A stretch of DNA of 62,629 bases, from the NCBI GenBank assembly GCA_031260285.1, contig JAIRKD010000033.1, positions 1 through 62,629 of the forward strand, given 5' to 3'. A model generated the notes under the pieces. It was given only the letters and a program-made list of their open reading frames with translations, did no database searches and was not told the DNA's origin. This document shows, piece by piece, positions 9,060-17,633 of the stretch. The translations under genes and the position numbers were made by a program. The number at the start of each line of letters is the position of its first letter. Within the stretch, counting starts at the first letter, position 1. Source of the DNA: Gemmatimonadota bacterium. GTDB lineage: Bacteria > Gemmatimonadota > Gemmatimonadetes > Longimicrobiales > Longimicrobiaceae.

Positions 9060-9920
9060 TCAGGCCGCGACAGGCGTCGGCAGCCCCAGCATATGCCGCA
9101 GCATACGCGCAACCTCTTCCTTCATCTGCCGACGATCAATAATCGCGTCGAGCATTCCATGCTCCAGAAGGAACTCGGAGGTCTGGAACCCCTCCGGCAG
9201 CTCCTGCTTGATCGTCTGCTCGATCACCCTCTGGCCCGCAAACCCGATCAGGGCACCCGGCTCAGCCAGGTTTACATCCCCGAGCATCGCGTAGGAAGCC
9301 GTCACCCCGCCGGTGGTAGGATCGGTGAGGATCGAGACGAAGGGCAGCCCCGCCGCGTCCATCCGGGCCAGCACAGTGGAAGTCTTCGCCATCTGCATCA
9401 GCGAGAGGATTCCCTCCATCATCCGTGCACCCCCTGAAGCGGAGATCACGATCAGCGGCTGCTTTGCTTCCAGCGCCCGGAGCCCCGCCCGGGTGATCTT
9501 CTCCCCGACCACGGAGCCCATCGACCCGCCGATGAACGCGAAGTTCATCACCCCGAGCTGGACACCGATCCCCTCCAGGGTACCCGAAGCGGCGATCAGG
9601 GCGTCTCCCGGACCCACCTTGCGTTCAGCGCTCGCCAGACGTTCCGGATATGGCTTCAGATCCACAAAGTTGAGGGGATCCGTGGAACGAAGCTCACGGT
9701 CATGCTCCGTCCAGCTATCCTCATCCAGAAGCAGCCGAACGTACTCAGCGGCCGGAAGGCGCAGGTGGAACGAGCAGGTGGGGCACACATTCCAGTTATC
9801 CTTCAGCTTCTCCCGGTAGAGGATCTCGCCGCAGGCGGGGCACTTCTCCCAGACATCTCCGGGCAGCTCCCGCCGGGCCGTTGCCTCCAGCTTTTTTTCG
9901 GGCTTCCTGAACCAGCTCAT
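9060..9920 (-). CDS. accD: acetyl-CoA carboxylase carboxyltransferase, beta subunit
   Basis: A 286-residue subunit that, with AccA, transfers carboxyl from carboxybiotin to acetyl-CoA, the first step of fatty-acid synthesis. The N-terminal zinc ribbon has C27, C30, C46 and C49. The crotonase-like carboxyltransferase core follows, with SASGGARMMEGILSLMQM and the oxyanion-hole glycines of GGVTASYAMLGD. The length is typical. The ATG has an AGGTGA just upstream. No accA, accB or accC is in the window. It is followed within about 80 bases by folC, an accD-folC order common in bacteria. Confidence 0.95.
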   Translation of the reverse strand: MSWFRKPEKKLEATARRELPGDVWEKCPACGEILYREKLKDNWNVCPTCSFHLRLPAAEYVRLLLDEDSWTEHDRELRSTDPLNFVDLKPYPERLASAERKVGPGDALIAASGTLEGIGVQLGVMNFAFIGGSMGSVVGEKITRAGLRALEAKQPLIVISASGGARMMEGILSLMQMAKTSTVLARMDAAGLPFVSILTDPTTGGVTASYAMLGDVNLAEPGALIGFAGQRVIEQTIKQELPEGFQTSEFLLEHGMLDAIIDRRQMKEEVARMLRHMLGLPTPVAA

Positions 9921-10141
9921 GTCACCTGTCCGTTACATGTATTTCGACAGAAAGAGATCTCCCAAGACCCTCTTTCATGGCCTCGACAGCTGAAAACTCT
10001 GATAACTCCGGACAACCCCGACCCAGCCGCTTCCGGATCAATCCCCGGCAGGAGTCCGATATCCCGATTGTGTCGGGATCAGGATCTGCACCCGCCGGGC
10101 TCCTTCCGTCACTCCAGCCTCGACGGCTCTTCTATCCGGCT

Positions 10142-11389
10142 CTATCCGGCGGCTTTTGCTTCTGCCGCGATACGCTGCACCATCGCCATCGCCAGCAGGT
10201 TCACCAGCAGGAACGACCCGCCGTAGCTCACAAAGGGAAGCGGGATTCCGGTGATCGGCATCACGCCCACCGTCATGCCTGTGTTTACAAGCACGTGCGC
10301 AAACCAGCTCCCGAAGAGGCCGAAAGGAACCAGGCTCGCGAACGGGTCCGCACTGGACTCGGACGTCCTGACCAGCCGCCAGAATATGAATCCGAAGGCG
10401 AGCAGCACCAGAGCCACCCCCACAAACCCGAACTCCTCCCCGATCACGGAGAAGATGAAATCCGTATGCTGTTCGGGAAGGAACGCCAGCCGTTTCTGGG
10501 TCCCGTCCAGGAAACCTTTCCCGAAGAGCCCCCCGCTGCCGATCGCCACCTGCGACTGGATCAGGTTGTACCCCGCCCCACGAGGATCGATGGATGGATC
10601 GAGGAACACCAGGAACCGGTTCTTCTGATAGGGGGCGAGCCCCTCCCAGAGCGGCAGCGCAACCGTTCCCGCAATCACATTCGCCACCAGAATGGTCACC
10701 CCTTCCGACAGATACGGCTTGTAGACAAAGGTCAGAAGCAGGACCAGAAGAACAAAGTAGGCTCCCCAGAGCCAGACGTTGATCGAAAGGAAGAGACCCA
10801 GCACCGGACTCGCGAGGAAGAAGAGCATCGCAAGCGGGGTCCCTGCCCAGAAGAGCATCCCCAGGAGAATCGAGGTGAAGACCAGAGCGGTTCCCAGATC
10901 GGGCTGCAGCAGCACCAGCCCCATGGGAATGAGCACCACCAGAATCGGCTTCCAGAGAAGCCAGATTGTGCGGGGCGCCTCACGCCAGGAACCGAGGACC
11001 CGGGCGAGCATCAGGATGACGCCGATCTTGGAGACCTCTGCCGTCTGAATCCGCACCGGCCCCAGCACGATCCACCCGGACATGCTTTCCGCGGTCCCCG
11101 CGCCGCTGCCTACCACGAGGGTCAGCGCGAGCAGGATGAGGCATAACGCATATATCGGCTGAGCCGCCCATTCGAGCCAGATGACCGGAACCCGCATGAC
11201 AAACGGAGTTGCGATCATCGCCAGCGCGAACCAGAGCAGCTGCTGCCGCCAGAGCCCGGCAACAACGGTGCTCGGCACATCCACTACCCCGGCACTGTAG
11301 ATCATCGCCACCCCGAACGCCGTCAGACCGATCACGACGATAAAGAGGAGAGGATCGCCGAAGACGAGGCTGCGACTTCTCTTGATCAT
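10142..11389 (-). CDS. rodA: rod-shape peptidoglycan polymerase (SEDS family)
   Basis: A 415-residue inner-membrane SEDS glycosyltransferase that polymerises lipid II during cell elongation. At least ten hydrophobic segments are visible, with the SEDS hallmarks QPDLGTALVF, LIQSQVAIGSGGLFGKGF and PLPFVSYGGS. The start is the ATG giving MIKRSRSLVFGD, only 7 bases after the mreD stop; a longer frame to 11431 would run into mreD. A partner class B PBP (mrdA/PBP2) is usually encoded next to rodA but is absent here. The stop codon lies inside a perfect 10-base tandem duplication (10131-10150). Confidence 0.93.
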   Translation of the reverse strand: MIKRSRSLVFGDPLLFIVVIGLTAFGVAMIYSAGVVDVPSTVVAGLWRQQLLWFALAMIATPFVMRVPVIWLEWAAQPIYALCLILLALTLVVGSGAGTAESMSGWIVLGPVRIQTAEVSKIGVILMLARVLGSWREAPRTIWLLWKPILVVLIPMGLVLLQPDLGTALVFTSILLGMLFWAGTPLAMLFFLASPVLGLFLSINVWLWGAYFVLLVLLLTFVYKPYLSEGVTILVANVIAGTVALPLWEGLAPYQKNRFLVFLDPSIDPRGAGYNLIQSQVAIGSGGLFGKGFLDGTQKRLAFLPEQHTDFIFSVIGEEFGFVGVALVLLAFGFIFWRLVRTSESSADPFASLVPFGLFGSWFAHVLVNTGMTVGVMPITGIPLPFVSYGGSFLLVNLLAMAMVQRIAAEAKAAG

Positions 11390-11396
11390 CGCGCGG

Positions 11397-11867
11397 TCAG
11401 GTGAGAGCGCGATAGATGGTAACCGCCACAATCCCTGACGCTGCTGCGTAGAGTGCGGTTATCGGAGAGATGAGGAAGAGATAGGAAGCCCTCGCTCCGA
11501 AGAGATCGCCGGTGGCGATGAAGAGAATCACATCGTAGGCCCACTTCCCCACAAAGAGGTAGAGCGCCAGCAGAACATAGTTGTCTTCCGAGAAGACCTC
11601 ACGGGAGCGGGCTCCCATAAACGCAACGATTGTCAGCGACAGAGCGCTCGCCGCCAGTGCAGCAGGCACCAGCGCCCCTTCCAGCAGCCCCAGCAGGAAG
11701 CCTACCCCCGCGGCTACCCCGGCCGACAGACGGCGGGCGGCAAGCAGCACCGCCACAACCAGAAGGTCGGGAACCAGCTGCTGGTACCCGAGCCCGACAC
11801 GCAGCACAAAGTGAAGGACCACAAGAACCACAACCAGCCCCACACCTCCCCACCCTGCCCTGTTCAT
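11397..11867 (-). CDS. mreD: rod-shape-determining protein MreD
   Basis: A 156-residue polytopic inner-membrane protein with about five hydrophobic helices and few charged residues, as expected for MreD, the small membrane partner of MreC in the elongasome. Sequence conservation in this family is weak, so the call rests on size, hydrophobicity and its place between mreC and rodA. The stop is 7 bases before the rodA start, implying translational coupling. Confidence 0.85.
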   Translation of the reverse strand: MNRAGWGGVGLVVVLVVLHFVLRVGLGYQQLVPDLLVVAVLLAARRLSAGVAAGVGFLLGLLEGALVPAALAASALSLTIVAFMGARSREVFSEDNYVLLALYLFVGKWAYDVILFIATGDLFGARASYLFLISPITALYAAASGIVAVTIYRALT

Positions 11868-11949
11868 CGTAAAGGGTCCCCTGGTGGAGTCGGGGTTGCG
11901 CGATGCCCCGTCTCCTGGTCCAACCGGCTATCGCTCCGGCGTACAATAA

Positions 11950-13041
11950 TCATCGTGGCGCGGCGGGTTCCCCGAGCAATGCAGGGCCCGACCGGGTATC
12001 CGGAACAGCCGCGGGACGGGTCTCTGTGGCAGGCGCCGCCGGGGTGGACCGGGGTGCTGAGGCCGCGGCGGGCTGAACAGTGGATACAGCCGGTCGCGCC
12101 ACCACTTCCGTACCCGGTCCGTTCACCGCCTGTGACTCCGGAAGCTGCACCAGCGTCCCATCCACGGGCTGCTGTTCCCCGAGCCGGATCCCCCAGGACT
12201 CGGCAAGATCCTGGCCTTTGGCGGAGGAGGAATCCGAATCCCCCAGAATCAGCACGTAGTTCATCTCTGACGGGCCCACAAGCGGACGCACCAGATAGTT
12301 GCGCTGCCAGCCGTCTTCCCCGTCCGCCGGGCCGATCACCACACCGATCGGAATGCCGGTCGGGTAGACCCCACCCTGTCCTGAGGTGACAATCATCACA
12401 CCCGGGGCCAGATCCACATGGCGCGGGGTGCCCGTAAGCAGCAGTACCGGCTCCCCCGACATATCCCGCGGCTCCACGATCCCGTAGATCTCGCCGTCCA
12501 GCGTCATTGCTGAGGCGCGGAACTCCGGATGGGTCCAGTCGAGGCCGAAGGAGGTGGCGGAGTCCACATCGCGGACGAGACCGACCAGCCCCTCCGCGGC
12601 GACAATAGCCGCGCCCGGCCGCACTCCCTGATCGGAGCCGGCCGTAACCATGAAAAACGCCTCGTTCCCCCGCTCGGGGATGCGCACCACCTCCGCCGAG
12701 ACAAACCGGCGGGGAAGCCGGTCACGCAGCCCGAGCATCTCCCGGAGCTGCCGGTTCTCCGAAGCGAGTGTGGTCTGACCCACAAGGAAAGCCGCCATAC
12801 TATCGCGCTGGGCACGAAGTGTCGCGGGGTCCCCAAGGAGCGCGTTACGGTCCGCGACCCCATTCTGCATGGCGAGGACCGGGCGCAGGATTGTAGAACG
12901 GATCACACGCGCCAACTGCTCGCGCTGCGTGGTGAACATCGACAGGGCGAGCGCGAGGGCGATAAAAAGCAGGGCCAGCAGCCAGTCACGCTGGCGGCTC
13001 CGCTTGCCCCCTTCTCCCAGATACGGTCGGAATGTGCTCAG
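11950..13041 (-). CDS. mreC: rod-shape-determining protein MreC (non-AUG start likely)
   Basis: A bitopic inner-membrane protein linking MreB to the cell-wall synthases. The first ATG (12939, giving 329 residues) falls after the membrane helix. The frame stays open upstream and codes for a basic segment plus a hydrophobic helix (DWLLALLFIALALALS) that MreC needs. The only near-start codons upstream are a CTG at 13041, which overlaps the mreB TGA as CTGA with a GGAG about 10 bases upstream, and an ATT at 13050. The CTG gives 363 residues. The rest shows the coiled region (about 75-110) and the beta-rich periplasmic domain (VVRIPERGNEAFFMVTAGSDQGVRPGAAIV region). The C-terminal 80 residues are Pro/Ala-rich and look disordered. 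Confidence 0.8.
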   Translation of the reverse strand: MSTFRPYLGEGGKRSRQRDWLLALLFIALALALSMFTTQREQLARVIRSTILRPVLAMQNGVADRNALLGDPATLRAQRDSMAAFLVGQTTLASENRQLREMLGLRDRLPRRFVSAEVVRIPERGNEAFFMVTAGSDQGVRPGAAIVAAEGLVGLVRDVDSATSFGLDWTHPEFRASAMTLDGEIYGIVEPRDMSGEPVLLLTGTPRHVDLAPGVMIVTSGQGGVYPTGIPIGVVIGPADGEDGWQRNYLVRPLVGPSEMNYVLILGDSDSSSAKGQDLAESWGIRLGEQQPVDGTLVQLPESQAVNGPGTEVVARPAVSTVQPAAASAPRSTPAAPATETRPAAVPDTRSGPALLGEPAAPR

Positions 13042-14075
13042 CTCGCCAATACTCCGCGGTATTTGTTGATATCATCCAGAATCCGGCCCGCTCCGCGTAC
13101 AACGCAGGTCAGAGGCTCTTCATCCACATGGATTGGCAAATTTGTTTCCCGCGCGATCAGCTGATCCAGTCCGCGGATCAGCGCACCGCCACCTGTCATC
13201 ACAATTCCGCGGTCCACGATATCCGATGCCAGTTCGGGCGGAGTGATTTCCAGGGCGCGTCGCACCGCCTCCACAACCGCCTGGATCGGCTCCTGGATAC
13301 ACTCCCGAACTTCCTGGGAGCGGACCCTCACCGTCTTCGGGATCCCCGAAACGAGATCGCGGCCCTTCACTTCCATCTCACGCTCGTCACCCGTGCTTGC
13401 GGCTGAACCGATCTGGATCTTCACTGCCTCCGCGGTCGGCTCACCGATCATCAGGTTGTAGTTCTTCCGCATGAAGGTGACAATTGACGAATCGATTTCG
13501 TCACCACCCACCCGGATCGAGGTATCAGAAACGATACCGGAGAGGGCGATCACTGCGATCTCCGTGGTTCCGCCGCCGATATCAATCACCATATTGCCTG
13601 TCGGTGTCTCAACCGGCAGCCCGACCCCGATCGCGGCGGCCATCGGCTCCGCGACCATGTAGACTTCCTTTGCGCCCGCCGCGTGCGCGCTTGACCGCAC
13701 CGCCCGCCGCTCCAGCTCCGTAATCCCGGAAGGAACGCCAACCACGATCGTCGGCTTCAGCTTCAGAAACCGCTTTGCGGTTACGGTTTCGAGGAAGTAG
13801 CGGAGCATGATCTCGGTGATATCCACATCCGCGATCACACCGTCCTTCAAAGGTCGGACCGCGGCGATACCTTCGGGCGTGCGCCCCAGCATCCGCTTGG
13901 CTTCCAGGCCGATCCCCTTGATCTTCCCGGTTGCCTTCTCGACCGCCACGACGGAAGGTTCGTTAAGTACGATCCCTTCGCCTTTTACGTAGACAAGTGT
14001 GTTCGCCGTGCCCAGGTCGACAGCGATATCGTTGACCGGAATAAAAGCGCCGGGCATAAACCAGCGAAGAACCAT
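13038..14075 (-). CDS. mreB: rod-shape-determining actin homologue MreB
   Basis: A 345-residue bacterial actin that forms membrane-bound filaments directing lateral wall synthesis. The phosphate-1 loop DLGTANT (20-26) and phosphate-2 loop DIGGGTTE (165-172) are intact, as is the adenosine region MTGGGALIRGLDQLI. The start follows a GGGAGAG about 4 bases upstream. It is the first gene of the mreBCD-rodA run and its stop overlaps the probable mreC start. dut lies 153 bases upstream on the same strand. Confidence 0.97.
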   Translation of the reverse strand: MVLRWFMPGAFIPVNDIAVDLGTANTLVYVKGEGIVLNEPSVVAVEKATGKIKGIGLEAKRMLGRTPEGIAAVRPLKDGVIADVDITEIMLRYFLETVTAKRFLKLKPTIVVGVPSGITELERRAVRSSAHAAGAKEVYMVAEPMAAAIGVGLPVETPTGNMVIDIGGGTTEIAVIALSGIVSDTSIRVGGDEIDSSIVTFMRKNYNLMIGEPTAEAVKIQIGSAASTGDEREMEVKGRDLVSGIPKTVRVRSQEVRECIQEPIQAVVEAVRRALEITPPELASDIVDRGIVMTGGGALIRGLDQLIARETNLPIHVDEEPLTCVVRGAGRILDDINKYRGVLAS

Positions 14076-14228
14076 TTCTCTCCCGAAATCTTGCGACAGA
14101 AGTGAGCGCGGCGAGCATCACCACCTCACCGTCCTTAACAGGTACAAAGTCAAGCAAGCTACCGTCAGCACCGGGTGGCTCGCAAGCAGTGATAACCCTA
14201 AGTAACGCTTTGTCCCGGCACCCGCCAG

Positions 14229-14717
14229 CTAGATACCCGTCGAGCCGAAACCACCGGATCCCCGGGTCGTTTCCCCGAACAGCTCCACCTCTTCAACTGC
14301 TGGTGTCGCGAAGCGGGCAAAGACCATCTGGGCGATGCGCATTCCTCGCGTAACGGGCAGTGGCTCCGAGCCTGAATTCCAGAGGATCACCTTCAGTTCA
14401 CCCCGGTAATCGGGGTCGATGGTGGCGGGCGAGTTCGGCAGCGTCAGGCCATAACGGAGTGCCAGCCCTGACCGGGGTCTGATCTGGCACTCAAGGTCCG
14501 CCGGAAGCTCCATCCGCAGACCGGTGGATACAGCCCGGCGCTCGCCGGGCGCCAGAACAAAGTCCTCCTCCGCGGAGGAGACATCAAACCCCGCTGACCC
14601 CGCTGTCTGTCGAGCAGGAAGTAGCAGGTCGGGATTGTTCTCCAGGCGGATGAACCGGACCGTTCCATCGCGGACCGGATGAGTGATATCAGACATTTCC
14701 GCTTCCATTGAGGTCAC
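14229..14717 (-). CDS. dut: dUTP pyrophosphatase
   Basis: A trimeric dUTPase that hydrolyses dUTP to dUMP and PPi, keeping uracil out of DNA. All five family motifs are present: AGSAGFDV (39-46), PRSGLAL (81-87), TIDPDYRGEL (99-108), RIAQMVF (127-133) and the P-loop-like RGSGGFGSTG (152-161). The annotated GTG at 14717 gives 162 residues; ATGs at 14708 and 14696 would shorten it slightly and cannot be excluded. It starts just after the pnp terminator and so probably has its own promoter. Confidence 0.95.
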   Translation of the reverse strand: MTSMEAEMSDITHPVRDGTVRFIRLENNPDLLLPARQTAGSAGFDVSSAEEDFVLAPGERRAVSTGLRMELPADLECQIRPRSGLALRYGLTLPNSPATIDPDYRGELKVILWNSGSEPLPVTRGMRIAQMVFARFATPAVEEVELFGETTRGSGGFGSTGI

Positions 14718-14735
14718 CGCTCTTCTCTTCGCAAC

Positions 14736-14774
14736 GATAAAAAAGACGAGGACGCGCAGGTCTGCGCGTCCTCG
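14736..14774 (-). terminator. intrinsic terminator downstream of pnp
   Basis: A perfect 13-bp GC-rich stem (14747-14759 with 14762-14774, 2-base loop as drawn) is followed on the minus strand by TCTTTTTTA. It ends the rpsO-pnp transcript and separates it from dut. Confidence 0.9.
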
Positions 14775-14860
14775 AGGCCTTCTTTTCCTGCTTTCCCAAC
14801 CTGTTCGACCTTATTCATCCAACGCTGTCACCCGCCCCGGAAAGGAGCGGGTGTTCAGCT

Positions 14861-16963
14861 TCACTCGGCTGATTCGCCCGCCAGCTCAGCAAGCGCGGCC
14901 TTCCGGGAGAGGCGAAGACGGCCTTTCTCGTCAATCGAGAGAAGCTTCACCTGAATCACATCACCCTTCTTGACCACATCTTCCGTCTTGTCGGTCCGGG
15001 CTTCCTGCAGTTCGGAGATATGGCAGAGCCCCTCCGTTCCCGGAATGATCTCGACAAAGGCGCCGAAGGTTGTGGTGCTCTTCACCACGCCCTCGTAGAT
15101 CCGGCCGACTTCGGGCTCCTCGGTGATCGCGGAGATCATCTTCCGGGCGCGCTCGCCACCCTCGCCACCAGGCGAGGAGATGGTAACGGTTCCGTCGTCA
15201 TCGATGTTGATCGTAGCGCCGGTTGCCTCCTGGATGCCCCGGATCGTCTTGCCCTTCGGTCCGATCACCTCGCCGATCTTCGCCGGGTTGATGCGGATGG
15301 TCAGGATGCGCGGCGCATACTTCGAAAGCTCCGCCCGCGGCGTGACAATCGCCTTCTCCATCTCGCCGAGGATGTGGAGACGCGCCCGGTTTGCCCGCTC
15401 CAGAGCTTCACGCATGATCTCCAGCGTCAGCCCCTCGATCTTGATGTCCATCTGGATCGAGGTGACGCCGTCACGGGTGCCGGCAACCTTGAAGTCCATG
15501 TCCCCAAGCGCATCCTCAAGACCGAGGATGTCGGTGAGTACAGCAACCCGATCCCCTTCCTTGATGAGCCCCATCGCCACACCGGCGCAGGCCGCGCGGA
15601 GCGGAACACCGGCGTCCATCATCGCCAGCGACCCCGAGCAGACCGTAGCCATCGACGAGCTGCCGTTCGATTCAAGAACGTCAGAGACGATACGGATCGT
15701 GTAGGGGAAGTCCTCGTACGCCGGAAGCACCGCTGAAAGAGCACGTTCCGCAAGCGCACCATGGCCGATCTCGCGGCGGCTGGTGCCACGCACCGGCTTC
15801 GCCTCACCTGTCGAGAAGGGAGGAAAGTTATAGTGCAGCATAAAGCTCTTCGTCTGCTCAGTCAGGAAATCAACTGATTCGAAGCGCTGCTCATCCGCCG
15901 GGGTGCCCAGGGTGGCCACACCAAGCGACTGCGTCTGTCCACGGGTGAAGAGCGCGGAGCCGTGAGCACGAGGCAGAAGGCTCAGATCAACCGTGATCGG
16001 CCGGACCTCATCAAGGCCGCGACCGTCAGCGCGCACACCCCGCGAGAGGATCATCTCGCGCATCTCGGCCTTCTCGGTGTCCTTCAGCAGGCCCGAGATA
16101 TCGTAACCGAACTCCACCGCTTCCTCCTGGAACTGGGCGACCACATCGCTCTTCATCTGCGACATCGCTTCGTTCCGGGCCTGCTTCTCCCCGATCCCGA
16201 GCGCCTCGCGGATCCGCCCGCTTGCCGCGGCAACCACACGCTCACGGAAGGAGAGCCCCACTTCCTTCGCCGCCCATGCCATCTCCGCCGGGCGCTCAAC
16301 AAGGGCAAGCAGTTCGCGCTGGATCCCGATGAGTTCGCGGATTCCGTCGTGCGCGACAACCAGGCCCTCAGCAATCTCCTCCTCGGGTACTTCCAGTGCG
16401 CCACCCTCCACCATCAGGATCGCGTTCTCGGTGCCGGCCACAACGATGTCCAGATCCGAGTAATCGAGCTGCTGGAAGGTCGGGTTGAGCACCCACTGCC
16501 CCTGGATCCGCCCGATGCGGACCGCCGCAACCGGATCACGGAAGGGGATGCGGCTCAGGTTCAGTGCGAGAGAGGCACCCATCACCCCGATCACATCCGC
16601 GTCATTCTCCTGGTCCGCCGAGATCACATAAATGAAGAGCTGCGTCTCATGCAGGAACCCGTCGGGGAAAAGCGGACGGAGCGGACGGTCCACAACCCGC
16701 GCCGAAAGGATTTCCTTGTCGGAGGGACGACCTTCGCGCTTGATGTAGCCACCCGGGATCTTCCCTGCCGCGTACGTCCGCTCCCGGTATTCAACCGTAA
16801 GCGGGAAGAACGGAAGGTTCGTGGGATTATCCTGCGCGGTCGCCGTACACAGCACCATCGTCTCTCCGAACTGGACGGTGCACGACCCGTCCGCCTGCCG
16901 CGCCATCTTCCCGGTCTCAAGGATGAGAGACCGCCCCGCGAACTGCTTCTCGATTCTGGCCAT
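14861..16963 (-). CDS. pnp: polyribonucleotide nucleotidyltransferase (PNPase)
   Basis: A 700-residue phosphorolytic 3'-5' exoribonuclease of the mRNA-decay machinery. Two RNase PH domains flank an alpha-helical linker, followed by a KH domain (IGPKGKTIRGIQEATGATI) and an S1 domain (RIYEGVVKSTTTFGAFVEIIPG) near the C-terminus. The start is placed at MARIEKQFAG, the usual beginning; the frame is open further to 17095 but that extension covers the intergenic hairpins and has no similarity to PNPase. It follows rpsO, the classic rpsO-pnp order, and probably shares its transcript. The leader between the genes carries three hairpins, consistent with RNase III/PNPase autoregulation. Confidence 0.97.
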   Translation of the reverse strand: MARIEKQFAGRSLILETGKMARQADGSCTVQFGETMVLCTATAQDNPTNLPFFPLTVEYRERTYAAGKIPGGYIKREGRPSDKEILSARVVDRPLRPLFPDGFLHETQLFIYVISADQENDADVIGVMGASLALNLSRIPFRDPVAAVRIGRIQGQWVLNPTFQQLDYSDLDIVVAGTENAILMVEGGALEVPEEEIAEGLVVAHDGIRELIGIQRELLALVERPAEMAWAAKEVGLSFRERVVAAASGRIREALGIGEKQARNEAMSQMKSDVVAQFQEEAVEFGYDISGLLKDTEKAEMREMILSRGVRADGRGLDEVRPITVDLSLLPRAHGSALFTRGQTQSLGVATLGTPADEQRFESVDFLTEQTKSFMLHYNFPPFSTGEAKPVRGTSRREIGHGALAERALSAVLPAYEDFPYTIRIVSDVLESNGSSSMATVCSGSLAMMDAGVPLRAACAGVAMGLIKEGDRVAVLTDILGLEDALGDMDFKVAGTRDGVTSIQMDIKIEGLTLEIMREALERANRARLHILGEMEKAIVTPRAELSKYAPRILTIRINPAKIGEVIGPKGKTIRGIQEATGATINIDDDGTVTISSPGGEGGERARKMISAITEEPEVGRIYEGVVKSTTTFGAFVEIIPGTEGLCHISELQEARTDKTEDVVKKGDVIQVKLLSIDEKGRLRLSRKAALAELAGESAE

Positions 16964-17021
16964 TTTCCGTCGCTTCTCTTGTCGTTTTCTTCCCGCGATT
17001 GCCACGTGGGGTGCGCTCAGA

Positions 17022-17104
17022 TGACCGGATCCCCACACGCGCCGGTCACTCTCCCGGAACGGGAGTACGAAGATCGCCGCAGGGCGTATGCCCATGCGGC
17101 GATC
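17022..17104 (-). promoter_or_regulatory. pnp: three consecutive hairpins in the pnp leader
   Basis: In the rpsO-pnp intergenic region the minus-strand RNA can form, in order: a long stem of 10 plus 4 bp (arms 17095-17104 and 17072-17081, inner 17090-17093 with 17082-17085, one bulged base); a 6-bp stem (17051-17065); and a 7-bp stem (17022-17028 with 17042-17048). None is followed by a T-run, so they look like processing or control structures rather than terminators. In E. coli the pnp leader is cut by RNase III at such stems and PNPase then represses its own mRNA; the same role here is inference. Confidence 0.6.
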
Positions 17105-17229
17105 GTTATTCCACTACTTCTTACGGAACGGATGCCCCTGGAGCCGACGACACCGCACCGCGCCCCGAAAACCACGGTGCGCACGGCCCTTCGGCTGCCG
17201 CATTTCAGGCTCGCGCTCCGGTACCGTGA

Positions 17230-17490
17230 TCAGTGCCGGAGCCCCAGATCCGCGATGAGCTGACGGTACTGCTCAAGGTCGTTCCGACGGATATAATCCA
17301 GCAGGCGACGGCGCTGACCCACCATCATCAACAGCCCACGACGCCCATGATGATCCTTGTGATGCGCCCGGAAGTGGCCGGTGAGCCCATTGATGCGCGC
17401 CGTAAGGAGCGCCACCTGAACCCGCGCTGAACCACGATCGTTCTCGTGCAGCTGGTACTTCCGGATGATTTCTTCGCGATCGATCGACAT
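17230..17490 (-). CDS. rpsO: 30S ribosomal protein S15
   Basis: An 86-residue protein that binds 16S rRNA helices 20-22 early in small-subunit assembly. The S15 signature is clear: [20 protein letters not shown], then [21 protein letters not shown]. The ATG is preceded by GAGGAGG 11 bases upstream and a closer GGGG. It is first in the rpsO-pnp unit and has its own promoter and structured leader. Confidence 0.97.
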   Translation of the reverse strand: MSIDREEIIRKYQLHENDRGSARVQVALLTARINGLTGHFRAHHKDHHGRRGLLMMVGQRRRLLDYIRRNDLEQYRQLIADLGLRH

Positions 17491-17506
17491 CTACCCCAGT
17501 GCCTCC

Positions 17507-17563
17507 TCAAGAGTCTGCGCTACTTGAAAAGCAGTGAAGCCCGCTCGGCGGTTCCGGGCGGGC
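17507..17563 (-). promoter_or_regulatory. rpsO: candidate structured rpsO leader
   Basis: Between the predicted promoter and the rpsO start, the RNA can form a GC-rich hairpin (GCCCGC at 17558-17563 on the plus strand complement pairs with 17539-17544). A second stem (17523-17527 with 17507-17511) has its 3' arm overlapping the GAGGAGG ribosome site (17502-17508). This could let S15 or the structure itself control translation. S15 autoregulation through leader structures of differing shapes is known in several bacteria; binding here is inferred. Confidence 0.45.
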
Positions 17564-17575
17564 GTACAGCTTTTG

Positions 17576-17604
17576 ATTGTAAGGCCCTGACCCCATGGTT
17601 GCAA
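17576..17604 (-). promoter_or_regulatory. rpsO: sigma-70-type promoter for rpsO-pnp
   Basis: On the minus strand TTGCAA (17604-17599), a 17-base spacer and TACAAT (17581-17576) match the housekeeping -35/-10 pattern well. It lies just after the deoC stop and about 80 bases ahead of the rpsO start, giving a leader of roughly 80 bases. Confidence 0.65.
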
Positions 17605-17633
17605 GGCCCCGGAGCTCCGGAACAGGGCAGTCC

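Noticed and set aside
17539-17563. GC hairpin considered as a deoC terminator
   Set aside because: It lies downstream of a good rpsO promoter and its T-stretch is weak, so a place in the rpsO leader is more likely.
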